Both the position numbers and the translations under genes were made by a program. Below the pieces are notes generated by a model. It did not search any database, was not told the DNA's origin, and saw only the letters and a program-made list of their open reading frames with translations. Below are positions 48,352 through 56,874 of a DNA stretch of 64,000 nucleotides, one piece after another. Origin of the DNA: Rhodospirillales bacterium (GTDB lineage Bacteria > Pseudomonadota > Alphaproteobacteria > Rhodospirillales > Defluviicoccaceae). Positions within the stretch are counted from its first letter, which is position 1, and each line of letters starts with the position of its first letter. The stretch spans positions 124,001 through 188,000 of the forward strand of contig JADJXQ010000001.1 of NCBI GenBank assembly GCA_016710335.1, read 5' to 3'.

Positions 48352-49730
48352 TTACGTCCCCACATCGGCGTCGTGTTCGGGGCGTTTGTCGCGCATGGTG
48401 ACGAACTCCTCGGCGGCAGTAGGGTGGATGCCGACCGTCGCGTCGAACTGCGCCTTGGTTGCGCCGCACTTCAAGGCGATGGCGATGCCCTGCACGATCT
48501 CCGGCGCGTCCGCACCCACCATGTGGCAGCCGACCACGCGGTCGGTGGCGCGTTCCACCACCAGTTTCATCATCGACTTGTCGTCGCGCCGGGTCATCGT
48601 GTGCTTGAGCGGCTTGAACGTCGACAGATACACGTCGCAGGCGCCCCGCTCGCGCGCCTCGTGCTCGGTCAGGCCGACCGTCGCCACCGGCGGTTGGCTG
48701 AACACGGCTGAGGGGACGTATTCGTAGTCCATGCGCATCGGCCGGTCGTTGAAGAACGTCTCGGCGAAGGCGCGGCCTTCGGCGATGGCCACCGGCGTCA
48801 GGTTGATGCGGTCGGTGACGTCCCCGACCGCGAAGATCGACTCGACGGTGCTGCGGTTCCAGTCGTCCACGACGACCGCCCCCTTTGTTGTTGAGGGTGA
48901 CACCCGCCTCCTCCAAGCCCGATGCCGCGGGTATTCGGCGCGCGCCCCGTGGCATACATGACCAGGTCGGTCTCCAGCAACTCGTCTCGCCCGACGATGC
49001 GGAGCGAGTAGCCGCCGTTTTCGGGGGCGATGGAGCGGACGATGGTGTCCCGCATGATGCGGATGCCCTTTTTCTCCAGTTCATCTCCGAGGCAGTCGCG
49101 GATGTCGGCGTCGAAGCCGCGGAGGATGTTGCCGGCGCGGATGATCTGGGTGACTTCGACCCCGACCGCGTTGAAGATCCCGGCGAACTCGACGGCGATG
49201 TAGCCGCCGCCGACGATGACGATGCGACGCGGCAGTTCCGGCAGATCGAGCGCCTCGTTGGAGGTGATTGCGTGCTCAATGCCGGGTATTTCCGGCAAGG
49301 CCGGCCAGCCGCCGGTGGCGATCAGTATCTTATCTGCCGTGTGGCGCTTGCCGTCCACCTCGACCGTGTGAGGATCGACGATCCGGCCTTCGCCTTCCAT
49401 CATCTCCACGTTGTTGTCCCGCAGGATGCGGCGGTAGACGCCCTCCAGGCGTTGCAGTTCGGCGTCCTTGCCGGCGATCAGCTTCGCCCAGTCCAGGCTG
49501 CGCTCGCCGTTGGACCACCCATATGCGCACGCATCTTCGAAGTCCTCGGCGAAATGGGCGGCGTAGACGAGAAGCTTCTTCGGTATGCACCCGCGCATGA
49601 CACAGGTGCCGCCGACGCGGCTCTTCTCGACGATTGCGGTCTTCGCCCCATAGCCGCCGGCGAGACGGGTGGCGCGCACCCCGCCGGAGCCGGCGCCAAT
49701 GGTCATCAGGTCGAAGTCGTAGCGGCTCAT
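48352..49730 (-). CDS. gor: Glutathione reductase, two frameshifts close together
   Basis: This is an NADPH-dependent flavoprotein that regenerates glutathione. The N-terminus has MTIGAGSGGVRATRLAG and the redox-active GGTCVMRGCIPKK pair. IVIVGGGYIAVEFAG is the NADPH fold. After NTRGIGL an extra base (CC at 48913-48914) shifts the frame through EEAGVTLNNKG. A second extra base in the CCCCC run 48879-48883 returns it to AVVVDDWNRSTVESIFAVGDV and the dimer domain with the catalytic GIHPTAAEE. Removing two G on the coding strand restores about 458 residues. A sequence error is likely. Confidence 0.88.
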
Positions 49731-49799
49731 GGTCCGTCCTCGCGGCTTTTCTGAGATGCTCCCAAGTTCTAGCGCGGCGGGACGCAGAATGCCATCGGC

Positions 49800-51107
49800 T
49801 CAGGAGGTCTCGAACTCCCACGGGACGCAGTGCTGATTGCGCTCCTGCAGCGACTTGCACACCGCCTCCGCGGCGGCGTCGCTGGCCAGTGGAACCGAAA
49901 AGAGGCGATAGTACACCGCCTCCCCGTCGCGGCGATCCACCCGGACGATCGACGGCTGCATGTCCTTCAAGACCTCGCGGTGAGCGCGCCGGATCTGCGC
50001 CCAGCCTCGCGCCGCCTCCTGCCGGGAGCGGAACGACGCCAAGTGGACGCCGTGCGACCCGTTGAGGGCGGTACCTCCCAGCAGCGACAGCGGCTTGGGA
50101 GGCAGCGGGCGGGCGGTGATGGAGAGGTCGCCGGCCGCTTGCGTCGGCGCAGCGTCGGCGGGAGCGCCCCCAGCCATGGGCGCGGCGCTCCGCTCGGCGC
50201 TTGCCGCGATGGCGGCGCGCTCCCGCTCATGTTCCTCGCCGGTGATCCAGCCGGCGTCGTGGAGCATGGCAAGGCGGGCAAGCGCCTCGTCGGCAGGCTG
50301 CGTCGCTCGCGCGGCTGGAGCCGGGCCGGCGGCGCGCCCGGGTGCTCCGGGGAGCAGCGCATCGAGGATCATCGTCCGCTCGGCTGCGTGCTCCTGCGGC
50401 GTCATCGCCCCCATCTGCAGCGCCTGACCGATGGCCTGCAGCCGCCCGACGATCTGGCGCGGCTCCGGCACCGGCCGGTCGAGGCCGGCGGCCGGCGGCG
50501 GCGCAGTCAGAGGCAGCAGGGCGCCGATATTGGCGCGGCGCCGACGGTCGTAGTCCTCGTCGGTGATCACGTGCAGGTCGCGCAACTGCTGCACGATCTC
50601 GAACCGCTTGACAGCATTGTCAGGATGATCGGCGCGTCCGGCTGCAACCTCCGCTTCCCGCGCAACCGCATCCGTGAGCGAGCGCCGCGCCGGTCGGTTC
50701 AGGCGGGCAAGATTGGCTTCGGCAATATCAGCGATCGGTCGCGCCGTCATCTCCGACAGCGAGAATAGCGTCGCCGAGACCGGCGGATCGAGCGCCAGCA
50801 CCCGCTGATAGTGCGCTCGCGCCTGTTCGGCGTCGCCGCGCGCCTCGTACACGATGGCGCGCCCCATCAGCGCCTGGACATCCTCGGGCTTGGCTTCGAG
50901 GGCGGCGTTGAAGTGGCGCTCGGCATCGTCGCCGGCGCCTCGCGCCAACGCAGCAAAACCACGCTCGACTTCCGCTTCGGCCGCCGCGTCGGAGCCTTGC
51001 CAGAAGGCGGGGCGGAACACCTCGGATGTCTGGACGTTGCAGGCGCTGATCATTGCGGTCGCCGCGGCGACCACCATTGCCATCCCCAGGCGGCTGTTGC
51101 GGATCAC
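49800..51107 (-). CDS. Lipoprotein with TPR helices and C-terminal SPOR domain
   Basis: A GTG start at 51107 gives 435 residues with a short lipoprotein signal (basic RNSRL, hydrophobic core, MISAC lipobox). A TPR pair follows (FAALARGAGDDAERHFNAAL, AIVYEARGDAEQARAHYQRVL). Three short two-helix segments then resemble SHOCT modules: LRDLHVITDEDYDRRR, LQMGAMTPQEHAAER and LHDAGWITGEEHERER. The end is a SPOR domain (GVHLASFRSRQEAARGW to LQERNQHC), which binds septal peptidoglycan lacking stem peptides. It is probably an envelope protein placed at the division site. The open frame extends far upstream but overlaps other genes. It is divergent from the glycan cluster. Confidence 0.8.
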   Translation of the reverse strand: MIRNSRLGMAMVVAAATAMISACNVQTSEVFRPAFWQGSDAAAEAEVERGFAALARGAGDDAERHFNAALEAKPEDVQALMGRAIVYEARGDAEQARAHYQRVLALDPPVSATLFSLSEMTARPIADIAEANLARLNRPARRSLTDAVAREAEVAAGRADHPDNAVKRFEIVQQLRDLHVITDEDYDRRRRANIGALLPLTAPPPAAGLDRPVPEPRQIVGRLQAIGQALQMGAMTPQEHAAERTMILDALLPGAPGRAAGPAPAARATQPADEALARLAMLHDAGWITGEEHERERAAIAASAERSAAPMAGGAPADAAPTQAAGDLSITARPLPPKPLSLLGGTALNGSHGVHLASFRSRQEAARGWAQIRRAHREVLKDMQPSIVRVDRRDGEAVYYRLFSVPLASDAAAEAVCKSLQERNQHCVPWEFETS

Positions 51108-51198
51108 GTGTGTCGAACTCCCATACGGTTGCGCGCCGGCCGCTCGACGGGTGGCTTCCGGCAACCACCGCGACGACAACGACCATGGATCGTCGAGA

Positions 51199-51219
51199 GT
51201 TAGCCGTGGTATGGCTAAC
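51199..51219. promoter_or_regulatory. Inverted repeat, possible operator
   Basis: GTTAGCC (51199-51205) and GGCTAAC (51213-51219) form a perfect 7-bp inverted repeat with a 7-bp centre. It lies in the 273-bp region between the divergent SPOR-lipoprotein and HTH-phosphatase genes. Its shape fits a dimeric HTH regulator site. The regulator is unknown, though the adjacent gene itself carries an HTH domain. Confidence 0.4.
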
Positions 51220-51380
51220 ATCGCGTTAACCGGATGCGCGGTGCGCGATGCGCCCGGCATTGACAGCGGCGTCGCGCGCGTGAAAGCTCGCCGGCGGCGA
51301 CGGGGCGGGACGCTACCGTTCACCCGGTCGGCGGTAGCGTGGCGCACGGCCCATTTGGCAACGATCCGCGAAGAGCAGAC

Positions 51381-52142
51381 ATGTCGAACCCGACCCGGCC
51401 CGAATCCTACGCATCGGAGTTCTGCGCGCGCTTGATGGCGGCGCGGGTGGCGTCGGGTTTGTCCCCGCAGGACCTTGCGGCGAGCGTCGGGCTCGATGCG
51501 GACACCTATGCGCAGTTCGAATCCGGGATGCTGTTGCCACATCACCTGATGGTTCCGTTTGTCGAGGCCACCGGCGCCAACCTCACCCATCTGCTTTCCG
51601 GCCGCGTCTCTGGCCGCGGTTCCTCTCGACGCGCGAGCACGGTCGAGGCGGACATCGCCCGGTGTCTGCCGCGGCGGCCGGCGGCGCTGGTCATGGATTT
51701 TGACGGCGTGTTCACCGACAACCGCGTCATCGTCGACCAGGACGGCCGCGAGGCAGTGCTGTGCAACCGCAGCGACGGTCTCGGCATGGAGCGGTTGAAG
51801 GGGCTCGGACTGCCGTTGCTGGTCCTTTCCAAGGAGCGCAACCCGGTCGTCCGCGCCCGCTGCAACAAGCTCGGCATCGAGTGTCTTCAGGGCGTGGAGG
51901 ACAAGGGGCCGGCGCTGGTGGCCTGGTGTGATCGCCTGGATTTGAAGCTCGCCGACACGGTGTTCGTCGGCAACGACATCAACGACCTGCCGTGTCTGGA
52001 ACTGGTCGGCTGCGCCGTCGCCGTCGCAGACGCCTACGACGAAGTGCTGGCGGTCGCCGACGTGGTTCTGAGCCGCCCCGGCGGTTTCGGCGCGCTCCGC
52101 GAATTGGCCGACGCTCTGCGCCGGCGAATGTTGCAGGGATAG
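51381..52142 (+). CDS. HTH domain fused to KdsC-like HAD phosphatase
   Basis: This is a 253-residue protein. Residues about 10-70 look like a Cro/C1-type helix-turn-helix (LMAARVASGLSPQDLAASVG, then DTYAQFESG). From about 98 it is a HAD phosphatase of the KdsC/NeuA-tail family: LVMDFDGVFTDNRV, LVLSKERN, KGPALVAWC and FVGNDINDLPCL. Such phosphatases act on KDO-8-phosphate or nonulosonic-acid 9-phosphates. The HTH may bind DNA or only help oligomers form. It is the first gene of the glycan cluster and ends 8 bp before the next gene. Substrate not known. Confidence 0.87.
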   Translation: MSNPTRPESYASEFCARLMAARVASGLSPQDLAASVGLDADTYAQFESGMLLPHHLMVPFVEATGANLTHLLSGRVSGRGSSRRASTVEADIARCLPRRPAALVMDFDGVFTDNRVIVDQDGREAVLCNRSDGLGMERLKGLGLPLLVLSKERNPVVRARCNKLGIECLQGVEDKGPALVAWCDRLDLKLADTVFVGNDINDLPCLELVGCAVAVADAYDEVLAVADVVLSRPGGFGALRELADALRRRMLQG

Positions 52143-52150
52143 CGCTCGGA

Positions 52151-53845
52151 ATGCCGCACCTCGCCGCCGACACGGGCGCCGACGCGGCGGCATTGCCCGC
52201 CCGCATGAATATCGGCGACGGGTTCCGCTGGCACCGGCTGACATCGGGGCGGACGACGCTGTGGCTGACCGGCCACATCCGCGGCGCCTCCGAAGCAAAG
52301 CTGGCTGCCGCATTGGATGCTGCCGGCGGAACGGAAGCCGCCGTCTTGGAACTGCTCGGAAATCTCCGCGGCCACTTCGCCCTGGCGGCGGCCGCGCCGG
52401 AATGGGCCGTCGCCGCCGTCGACCGGGTCCGCTCGACGCCGCTGTTCCTGGCTACCCCGCAACACCAGCGCCCGGTTATCGCTGCTCACGCTGCCGATCT
52501 TGCAGCCGGGCTCGGCCTGACCGAGATCAACGAAGGGGCCGCACTGGCTTTTGCCATGTCCGGCTACACCATCGGCGCCGACACCCTCTACTCCGGCGTG
52601 ACGCAGTTGTTGCCCGGCGAAATGGTGGTGGTCGCGGGCGACGGCTCCGTCACTCGCCGTCGCTATCACCGCTACCAGCCGTGGCGGATCGTCGCCGACG
52701 ACGAGGACAGGCTGCGCCGCCGCCTCGGGGACGTGACGCTCGACATGATCGGGCGTTTGGCGCGCGAGGCGGGTGGCCGTGCCATCGCAGTGCCGCTCAG
52801 CGCCGGCCGAGACTCGCGGCTGATCGCCTCGGCCCTGGCTCACATCGGTTACCGGTCGGTCGTTTGTTTTGCCTATGGCGTCAAGGGGAACTACGAGGCG
52901 AAGGCCAGTGAGCGCATCGCCGAACGTCTTGGCTTTCCGTGGCGGTTCTGCCCGTTCTCCCACCGTAGCCAGCGGGCGCTGTTCACATCGGACCTGCACC
53001 GCGCCTACCTCCGGTTCGCCGATACCTGCGCCGCGGTGCCGTTCGTGCAGGACCTGCCGGCGGTGCGGGATTCGGCGGAGGCCGGGTTCCTCCCCGAGAA
53101 CGCCATCATCGTCAACGGCGCCACCGGCGACTTCATTTCCGGTCATCACATTCCCGAGCCGTTGGCGCGTCCGCGCACAGACCTTGACGCCCAAGGGCGC
53201 CGGGCGCTGATCCTCGATGCGGCGATCAACAAGCACTTCCGGCTGTGGCAGTCGCTGGCGACGCCCGAAAACGACCGCCGCATTCGGGCGCGCCTCGACG
53301 CCGAGATCGCTCCGATGGCCGACGCCCTCGACGATCCCGAAGCGGCGCACGGGATCTACGAGGCCCTCGAGTTCGAGAATCGCCAGTGCAAGTATGTGAT
53401 CAACGGCCAGCGCATCTACGAGTTTCTCGGCTTCGAGTGGCGCCTGCCGCTGTGGGACGACGAGTATCTGGATTTCTGGCAGGGGGTGCCGCTGGCCGCC
53501 AAGGCCCACCAGCGCCTCTACCGCGAGATGCTGGAGGAGCGAAACTGGGGCGGCGTCTGGCGCGGCCCGTCGTGGCGCTTCCCGCAGACCGTCAGCCCCG
53601 GCTGGATGCGCCGCTTCGTGCGCCCGATCTGCAAGGCCGCGCACGCGCCGGTCGGCAGGGACCGCTGGCGCGACTTCGAGCGCCGGTACCTCCAGTACTG
53701 GATGGAGATCACCTGCGCGTCGGCGGCAGTGCCATATCGCCGCGCCATCCGCGACGGCCGCGGCGCCCGTCATTCCGTCGCCTGGTTGACGGAAGCCTAC
53801 CTCGCCGGCAAAGGGCTCGCCTATGACGGCACGCCGCGCGGCTGA
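52151..53845 (+). CDS. Asparagine-synthase-like protein without glutaminase Cys
   Basis: This 564-residue protein has the asparagine synthase B layout. An N-terminal Ntn-like half (FRWHRLTSGRTTLWLTGHI, LLGNLRGHFALA) is followed by an ATP-pyrophosphatase half with VPLSAGRDSRLIAS near 215. The chosen start MPHLAADTG has no Cys at position 2, so the usual glutaminase nucleophile is missing, and free ammonia or another amine would be the donor. ORFs of this type in glycan clusters may amidate uronic or nonulosonic acids. The frame is open further upstream, but that part overlaps the preceding gene. It overlaps the next gene by 23 bp. Confidence 0.82.
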   Translation: MPHLAADTGADAAALPARMNIGDGFRWHRLTSGRTTLWLTGHIRGASEAKLAAALDAAGGTEAAVLELLGNLRGHFALAAAAPEWAVAAVDRVRSTPLFLATPQHQRPVIAAHAADLAAGLGLTEINEGAALAFAMSGYTIGADTLYSGVTQLLPGEMVVVAGDGSVTRRRYHRYQPWRIVADDEDRLRRRLGDVTLDMIGRLAREAGGRAIAVPLSAGRDSRLIASALAHIGYRSVVCFAYGVKGNYEAKASERIAERLGFPWRFCPFSHRSQRALFTSDLHRAYLRFADTCAAVPFVQDLPAVRDSAEAGFLPENAIIVNGATGDFISGHHIPEPLARPRTDLDAQGRRALILDAAINKHFRLWQSLATPENDRRIRARLDAEIAPMADALDDPEAAHGIYEALEFENRQCKYVINGQRIYEFLGFEWRLPLWDDEYLDFWQGVPLAAKAHQRLYREMLEERNWGGVWRGPSWRFPQTVSPGWMRRFVRPICKAAHAPVGRDRWRDFERRYLQYWMEITCASAAVPYRRAIRDGRGARHSVAWLTEAYLAGKGLAYDGTPRG

Positions 53846-55736
53846 GTCCGCCACAGTGGCGGAACAGGCCTTCGCCTTCTCGCTGCCCGGCTATCGGGCG
53901 CTGCTCGAGTCGATGTTGGGGCGCGGCTACGAAGCCGTCGCGTTTTCCGTCGCGGAGCCGTCGCGCCGTCATCTGGTGCTGCGCCACGATCTCGACATGT
54001 CGTTGCAGGCGGCCCTGCCGGTGGCGGAGGTCGAAGCTGCGCTCGGCGTCGCGGCGACGTACTTCGTGTTGCTGCGCACCGAGTTCTACAATCTCCACAC
54101 GCCGCGGGCGAAGGCAGCGCTGGCGAAGCTCCGTCTGCTCGGCCACGCCATCGGCCTCCACTTCGACGCGTCGCTCTATAAAGAAGACGAACTTCACGCC
54201 CTCGATACGGCTGCAGCGGCGGAATGCGCCGCTCTCGAGGAGATCGTCGGCGCCCCGGTGGAAATGATCAGCTTCCACCGACCGGCGCCGGGGCTGGTCG
54301 GGCTCGACTGCACGCTTGCCGGCCGCGACCACGCCTACCGCCCGCGCTATGTCATGGCGATGGGGTACTGCTCCGACTCCCGCGGCGCCTGGCACCACGG
54401 CCATCCGCTCGACCATCCAGCGCTGGCGGAAGGCCGCGCCCTCCAACTCCTTACGCATCCCGTCTGGTGGACAGGCCAAGGCGACGAGGACCCGGTCGCC
54501 AAGCTCAACCGCTTCCTGCAAACCCGCCACGCCCTGCTGCAACAGGAGCTGGCGGCGAACTGCGAGCCGTATCGGCGCTACCTGGCGACGCCGGCGGCGC
54601 GGACAAACCAGGCGCCGCCATCCGTCGTGCCCGTGGCGCCTCTCAACCTCCCTTCCGTGACCATTCTTGGAGATTCGCGCGCCTTCGACACCTATTACCT
54701 CAACGCATCCTATGGCGAGTCCGGATACGGGTACGACCGTACGTTCCCGTTCCTGTTGCGTCGGGCGCTGCTCACCGACACGCCGGCGATCGCCGACGCC
54801 GTCCACATTCCCGATCATTTCCGCGGCGGGACGATCGAGAACAACATCATACGACTGGCGCTGACTGACCCGGCGGTTGTGGTCCTTCTCGACGGGCTCT
54901 GGGAATCGCTGCTGACCAAGGACCAGTTCCTCGCCTATTTGGCCGACAAGGTCCGCGATCACGATTGGCGGAATGGGCGGGTCCTGGACCTGTCGTTCAG
55001 CAGCCGTCGGGTCTGTGAGCTGTTTACCGCCGGCGCTTTCCCGGCGTCGCCGGAGCGCTACGCGTCTCGCCAACGCCGCCTTATCTCGTATTTTCGCCGC
55101 CGGCGTCGCCAGTGCATCTGGTTGACCCTGCCGATTCCGCCGCGGGATCACTTCGGTGGCTTGCATTTCGCCGGCGACTATATGACCATCCCCGAGTGGG
55201 GCGCATGCCTCGCCGCCATCAATGCGGAGCTTGCGCCGGTCGTGAAAGACTACGATGCGCTGCTGCTCGATCTCGACCAGTTGATGGCCCGACACGGCGG
55301 CCCCGGCGAGTGCCTGATCGATCAGTGGCACTTCACCCCCCGTTTCCACGCCGCCATCGCGGACGCGCTCGAGACAATGATCAAGCAGTTGGAGCCGCTC
55401 GAGCTTTCGATCGATCACGTGTCGCGGCGGTTCCTGTTTGCGCGTGAAGCCGGCGACACCGCGGTCTCCCTTTGCGGCTCGTCGGAAGCGTGCGCCGCCT
55501 GGGCCGCTAAGCACCCGGACGTGGGCGTCGATGTTTGCTTTCGTCCCGGCGATGACCGCCGCGACGCCGCGCCGTTGATCGTCGTGCTCGAGGCTGACGT
55601 CGATCAGCGCGAGGCCGTGGCCGTGAGCCTGCTACGCGCCGCGCCGCAGGAAAGCATCGTCGTCTATCCGGAAGAGCTTCGTCCACTCGTCAATCCCGTT
55701 GGCGATGAAAGGGCGCGATATGGCCGTCTCGGCTGA
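53823..55736 (+). CDS. Deacetylase-like and SGNH-hydrolase-like multidomain protein
   Basis: This is a 637-residue protein. Residues about 20-260 resemble polysaccharide deacetylases: RHDLDMS near 54, GLHFDASL, ISFHRPAPG, LLTHPVWW. Residues about 278-515 look like an SGNH/GDSL hydrolase: TILGDSRAFDTYY with Ser near 283, and LIDQWHFTP with the Asp-x-x-His pair near 500. The last 110 residues form a separate alpha/beta unit (VSLCGSSEACAAWAAKHP). Combined N- or O-acyl editing of a sugar is a reasonable inference. ATG 53823 overlaps the previous gene by 23 bp; GTG 53856 is the alternative. No signal peptide is seen, so action before export is likely. Confidence 0.78.
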   Translation: MTARRAAESATVAEQAFAFSLPGYRALLESMLGRGYEAVAFSVAEPSRRHLVLRHDLDMSLQAALPVAEVEAALGVAATYFVLLRTEFYNLHTPRAKAALAKLRLLGHAIGLHFDASLYKEDELHALDTAAAAECAALEEIVGAPVEMISFHRPAPGLVGLDCTLAGRDHAYRPRYVMAMGYCSDSRGAWHHGHPLDHPALAEGRALQLLTHPVWWTGQGDEDPVAKLNRFLQTRHALLQQELAANCEPYRRYLATPAARTNQAPPSVVPVAPLNLPSVTILGDSRAFDTYYLNASYGESGYGYDRTFPFLLRRALLTDTPAIADAVHIPDHFRGGTIENNIIRLALTDPAVVVLLDGLWESLLTKDQFLAYLADKVRDHDWRNGRVLDLSFSSRRVCELFTAGAFPASPERYASRQRRLISYFRRRRRQCIWLTLPIPPRDHFGGLHFAGDYMTIPEWGACLAAINAELAPVVKDYDALLLDLDQLMARHGGPGECLIDQWHFTPRFHAAIADALETMIKQLEPLELSIDHVSRRFLFAREAGDTAVSLCGSSEACAAWAAKHPDVGVDVCFRPGDDRRDAAPLIVVLEADVDQREAVAVSLLRAAPQESIVVYPEELRPLVNPVGDERARYGRLG

Positions 55737-56874
55737 AGATCCTGTGATGACCGCGACGAAACGTACGGTTCCCTTTTTTAAACCGTACTTCCCGGAGCGC
55801 ATGCAGCGGAGCATCAGCGAGGCGCTGAACGGCGTTCTCGCCTCCGGCGCGCTGATGATGGGCCCCTACAAGGAACGCTTTGAACGGAACTTCGCGAACC
55901 TGTGCGGGGTCGAACACGCCGTCAGTCTCAATAGCGCGACAACGGCGCTGCAGATCAGCCTCGAATACTTCCGCGCGGCTGGTCACGAGGTTCTCGTGCC
56001 GGCGGGAAGTTTCGTCACCGACGTCTCCGCCGTCCTGTTCGCGGGCGGCGAGCCCGTCCTCGTCGACATGAACCCCGAGACGCTCTCCTTTGATCTCGCG
56101 GATCTCGAACGCAAGGTGACCGCCAACACGCGGGGCGTGATCTGGGTCCACCTGACCGGAGTGATCAGCCACGAGTACCGCGAGATCCAGGCGTTTGCCC
56201 GACGGCACGGACTGTTCTTGCTTGAGGACGCGGCTCACGCCCACGGCGCGACGATCGCGGGTCAAGCAGCGGGGTCGCTCGGCGACGCCGGCGTGTTCAG
56301 CTTCTATCCCACCAAGGTCGTCACCGCCGGCACGGGCGGCATGCTCACCACCAACGACGCCAAACTCAAACGGTATGCGGAGGAAATGCGTCTGTTCGGC
56401 AAGGACGTCGAGAGCGGCGACGTCGTTCGCCTCGGAAACGACTGGTTTCTCGATGAAATCCGCTGTTGCGTCGGCTGCCATCAGGTCGAGGCTCTGGACG
56501 AGCAGCTTCGCTGTCGTCGGCGCATCGCCCGCCGGTACTCGGAAGCGCTCCGCAATCAGCCGGGCCTTCGCCTCCTGAACGTGCCCCGCGATCACCAGCC
56601 GGCATGGTATCACTACACGGTGTTCGTCGATGAGGCGATCGACTACGACGCCCTGGCCTCCCGGCTCCGCAAGGAGCACGGCGTCCACACGAAGCGGATC
56701 TACAAGCCGACCCACCATGAGCCGGTCTTCGCGCACCTGAATGATGGCACCCTTGGCGCGACGGAACGGACGCTGGATCGATCCCTGTGCCTTCCCCTGT
56801 ACGTCGACCTGTCGGATGCCGATGTCGCCTACGCCGCAAACGCGGTCGTCGCTGCGGTGCGGGCGGTGTCTTGA
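55720..56874 (+). CDS. DegT/DnrJ/EryC1 family sugar aminotransferase
   Basis: This PLP enzyme of about 384 residues transfers an amino group to a keto-sugar nucleotide. Motifs are FFKPYFPERM near the start, LNSATTALQISLEY, LLEDAAHAHGA with the cofactor Asp, and FSFYPTKVVTAGTGG with the PLP-binding Lys. ATG 55720 has GAAAGG nine bases upstream; ATG 55747 and TTG 55693-55699 region starts are alternatives. It overlaps the deacetylase/SGNH gene slightly and couples to the epimerase by TTGA. Confidence 0.9.
   Translation: MAVSAEDPVMTATKRTVPFFKPYFPERMQRSISEALNGVLASGALMMGPYKERFERNFANLCGVEHAVSLNSATTALQISLEYFRAAGHEVLVPAGSFVTDVSAVLFAGGEPVLVDMNPETLSFDLADLERKVTANTRGVIWVHLTGVISHEYREIQAFARRHGLFLLEDAAHAHGATIAGQAAGSLGDAGVFSFYPTKVVTAGTGGMLTTNDAKLKRYAEEMRLFGKDVESGDVVRLGNDWFLDEIRCCVGCHQVEALDEQLRCRRRIARRYSEALRNQPGLRLLNVPRDHQPAWYHYTVFVDEAIDYDALASRLRKEHGVHTKRIYKPTHHEPVFAHLNDGTLGATERTLDRSLCLPLYVDLSDADVAYAANAVVAAVRAVS

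Noticed and set aside
44949..48914. Programmed frameshifting in nadE, pncB, DAHP synthase and gor
   Set aside because: There is no slippery heptamer plus downstream structure, both directions of shift occur, and two shifts per gene are needed.
51110..52313. Upstream extension of the SPOR lipoprotein frame
   Set aside because: It lies opposite the conserved HTH-phosphatase and would remove the lipoprotein signal from the N-terminus.
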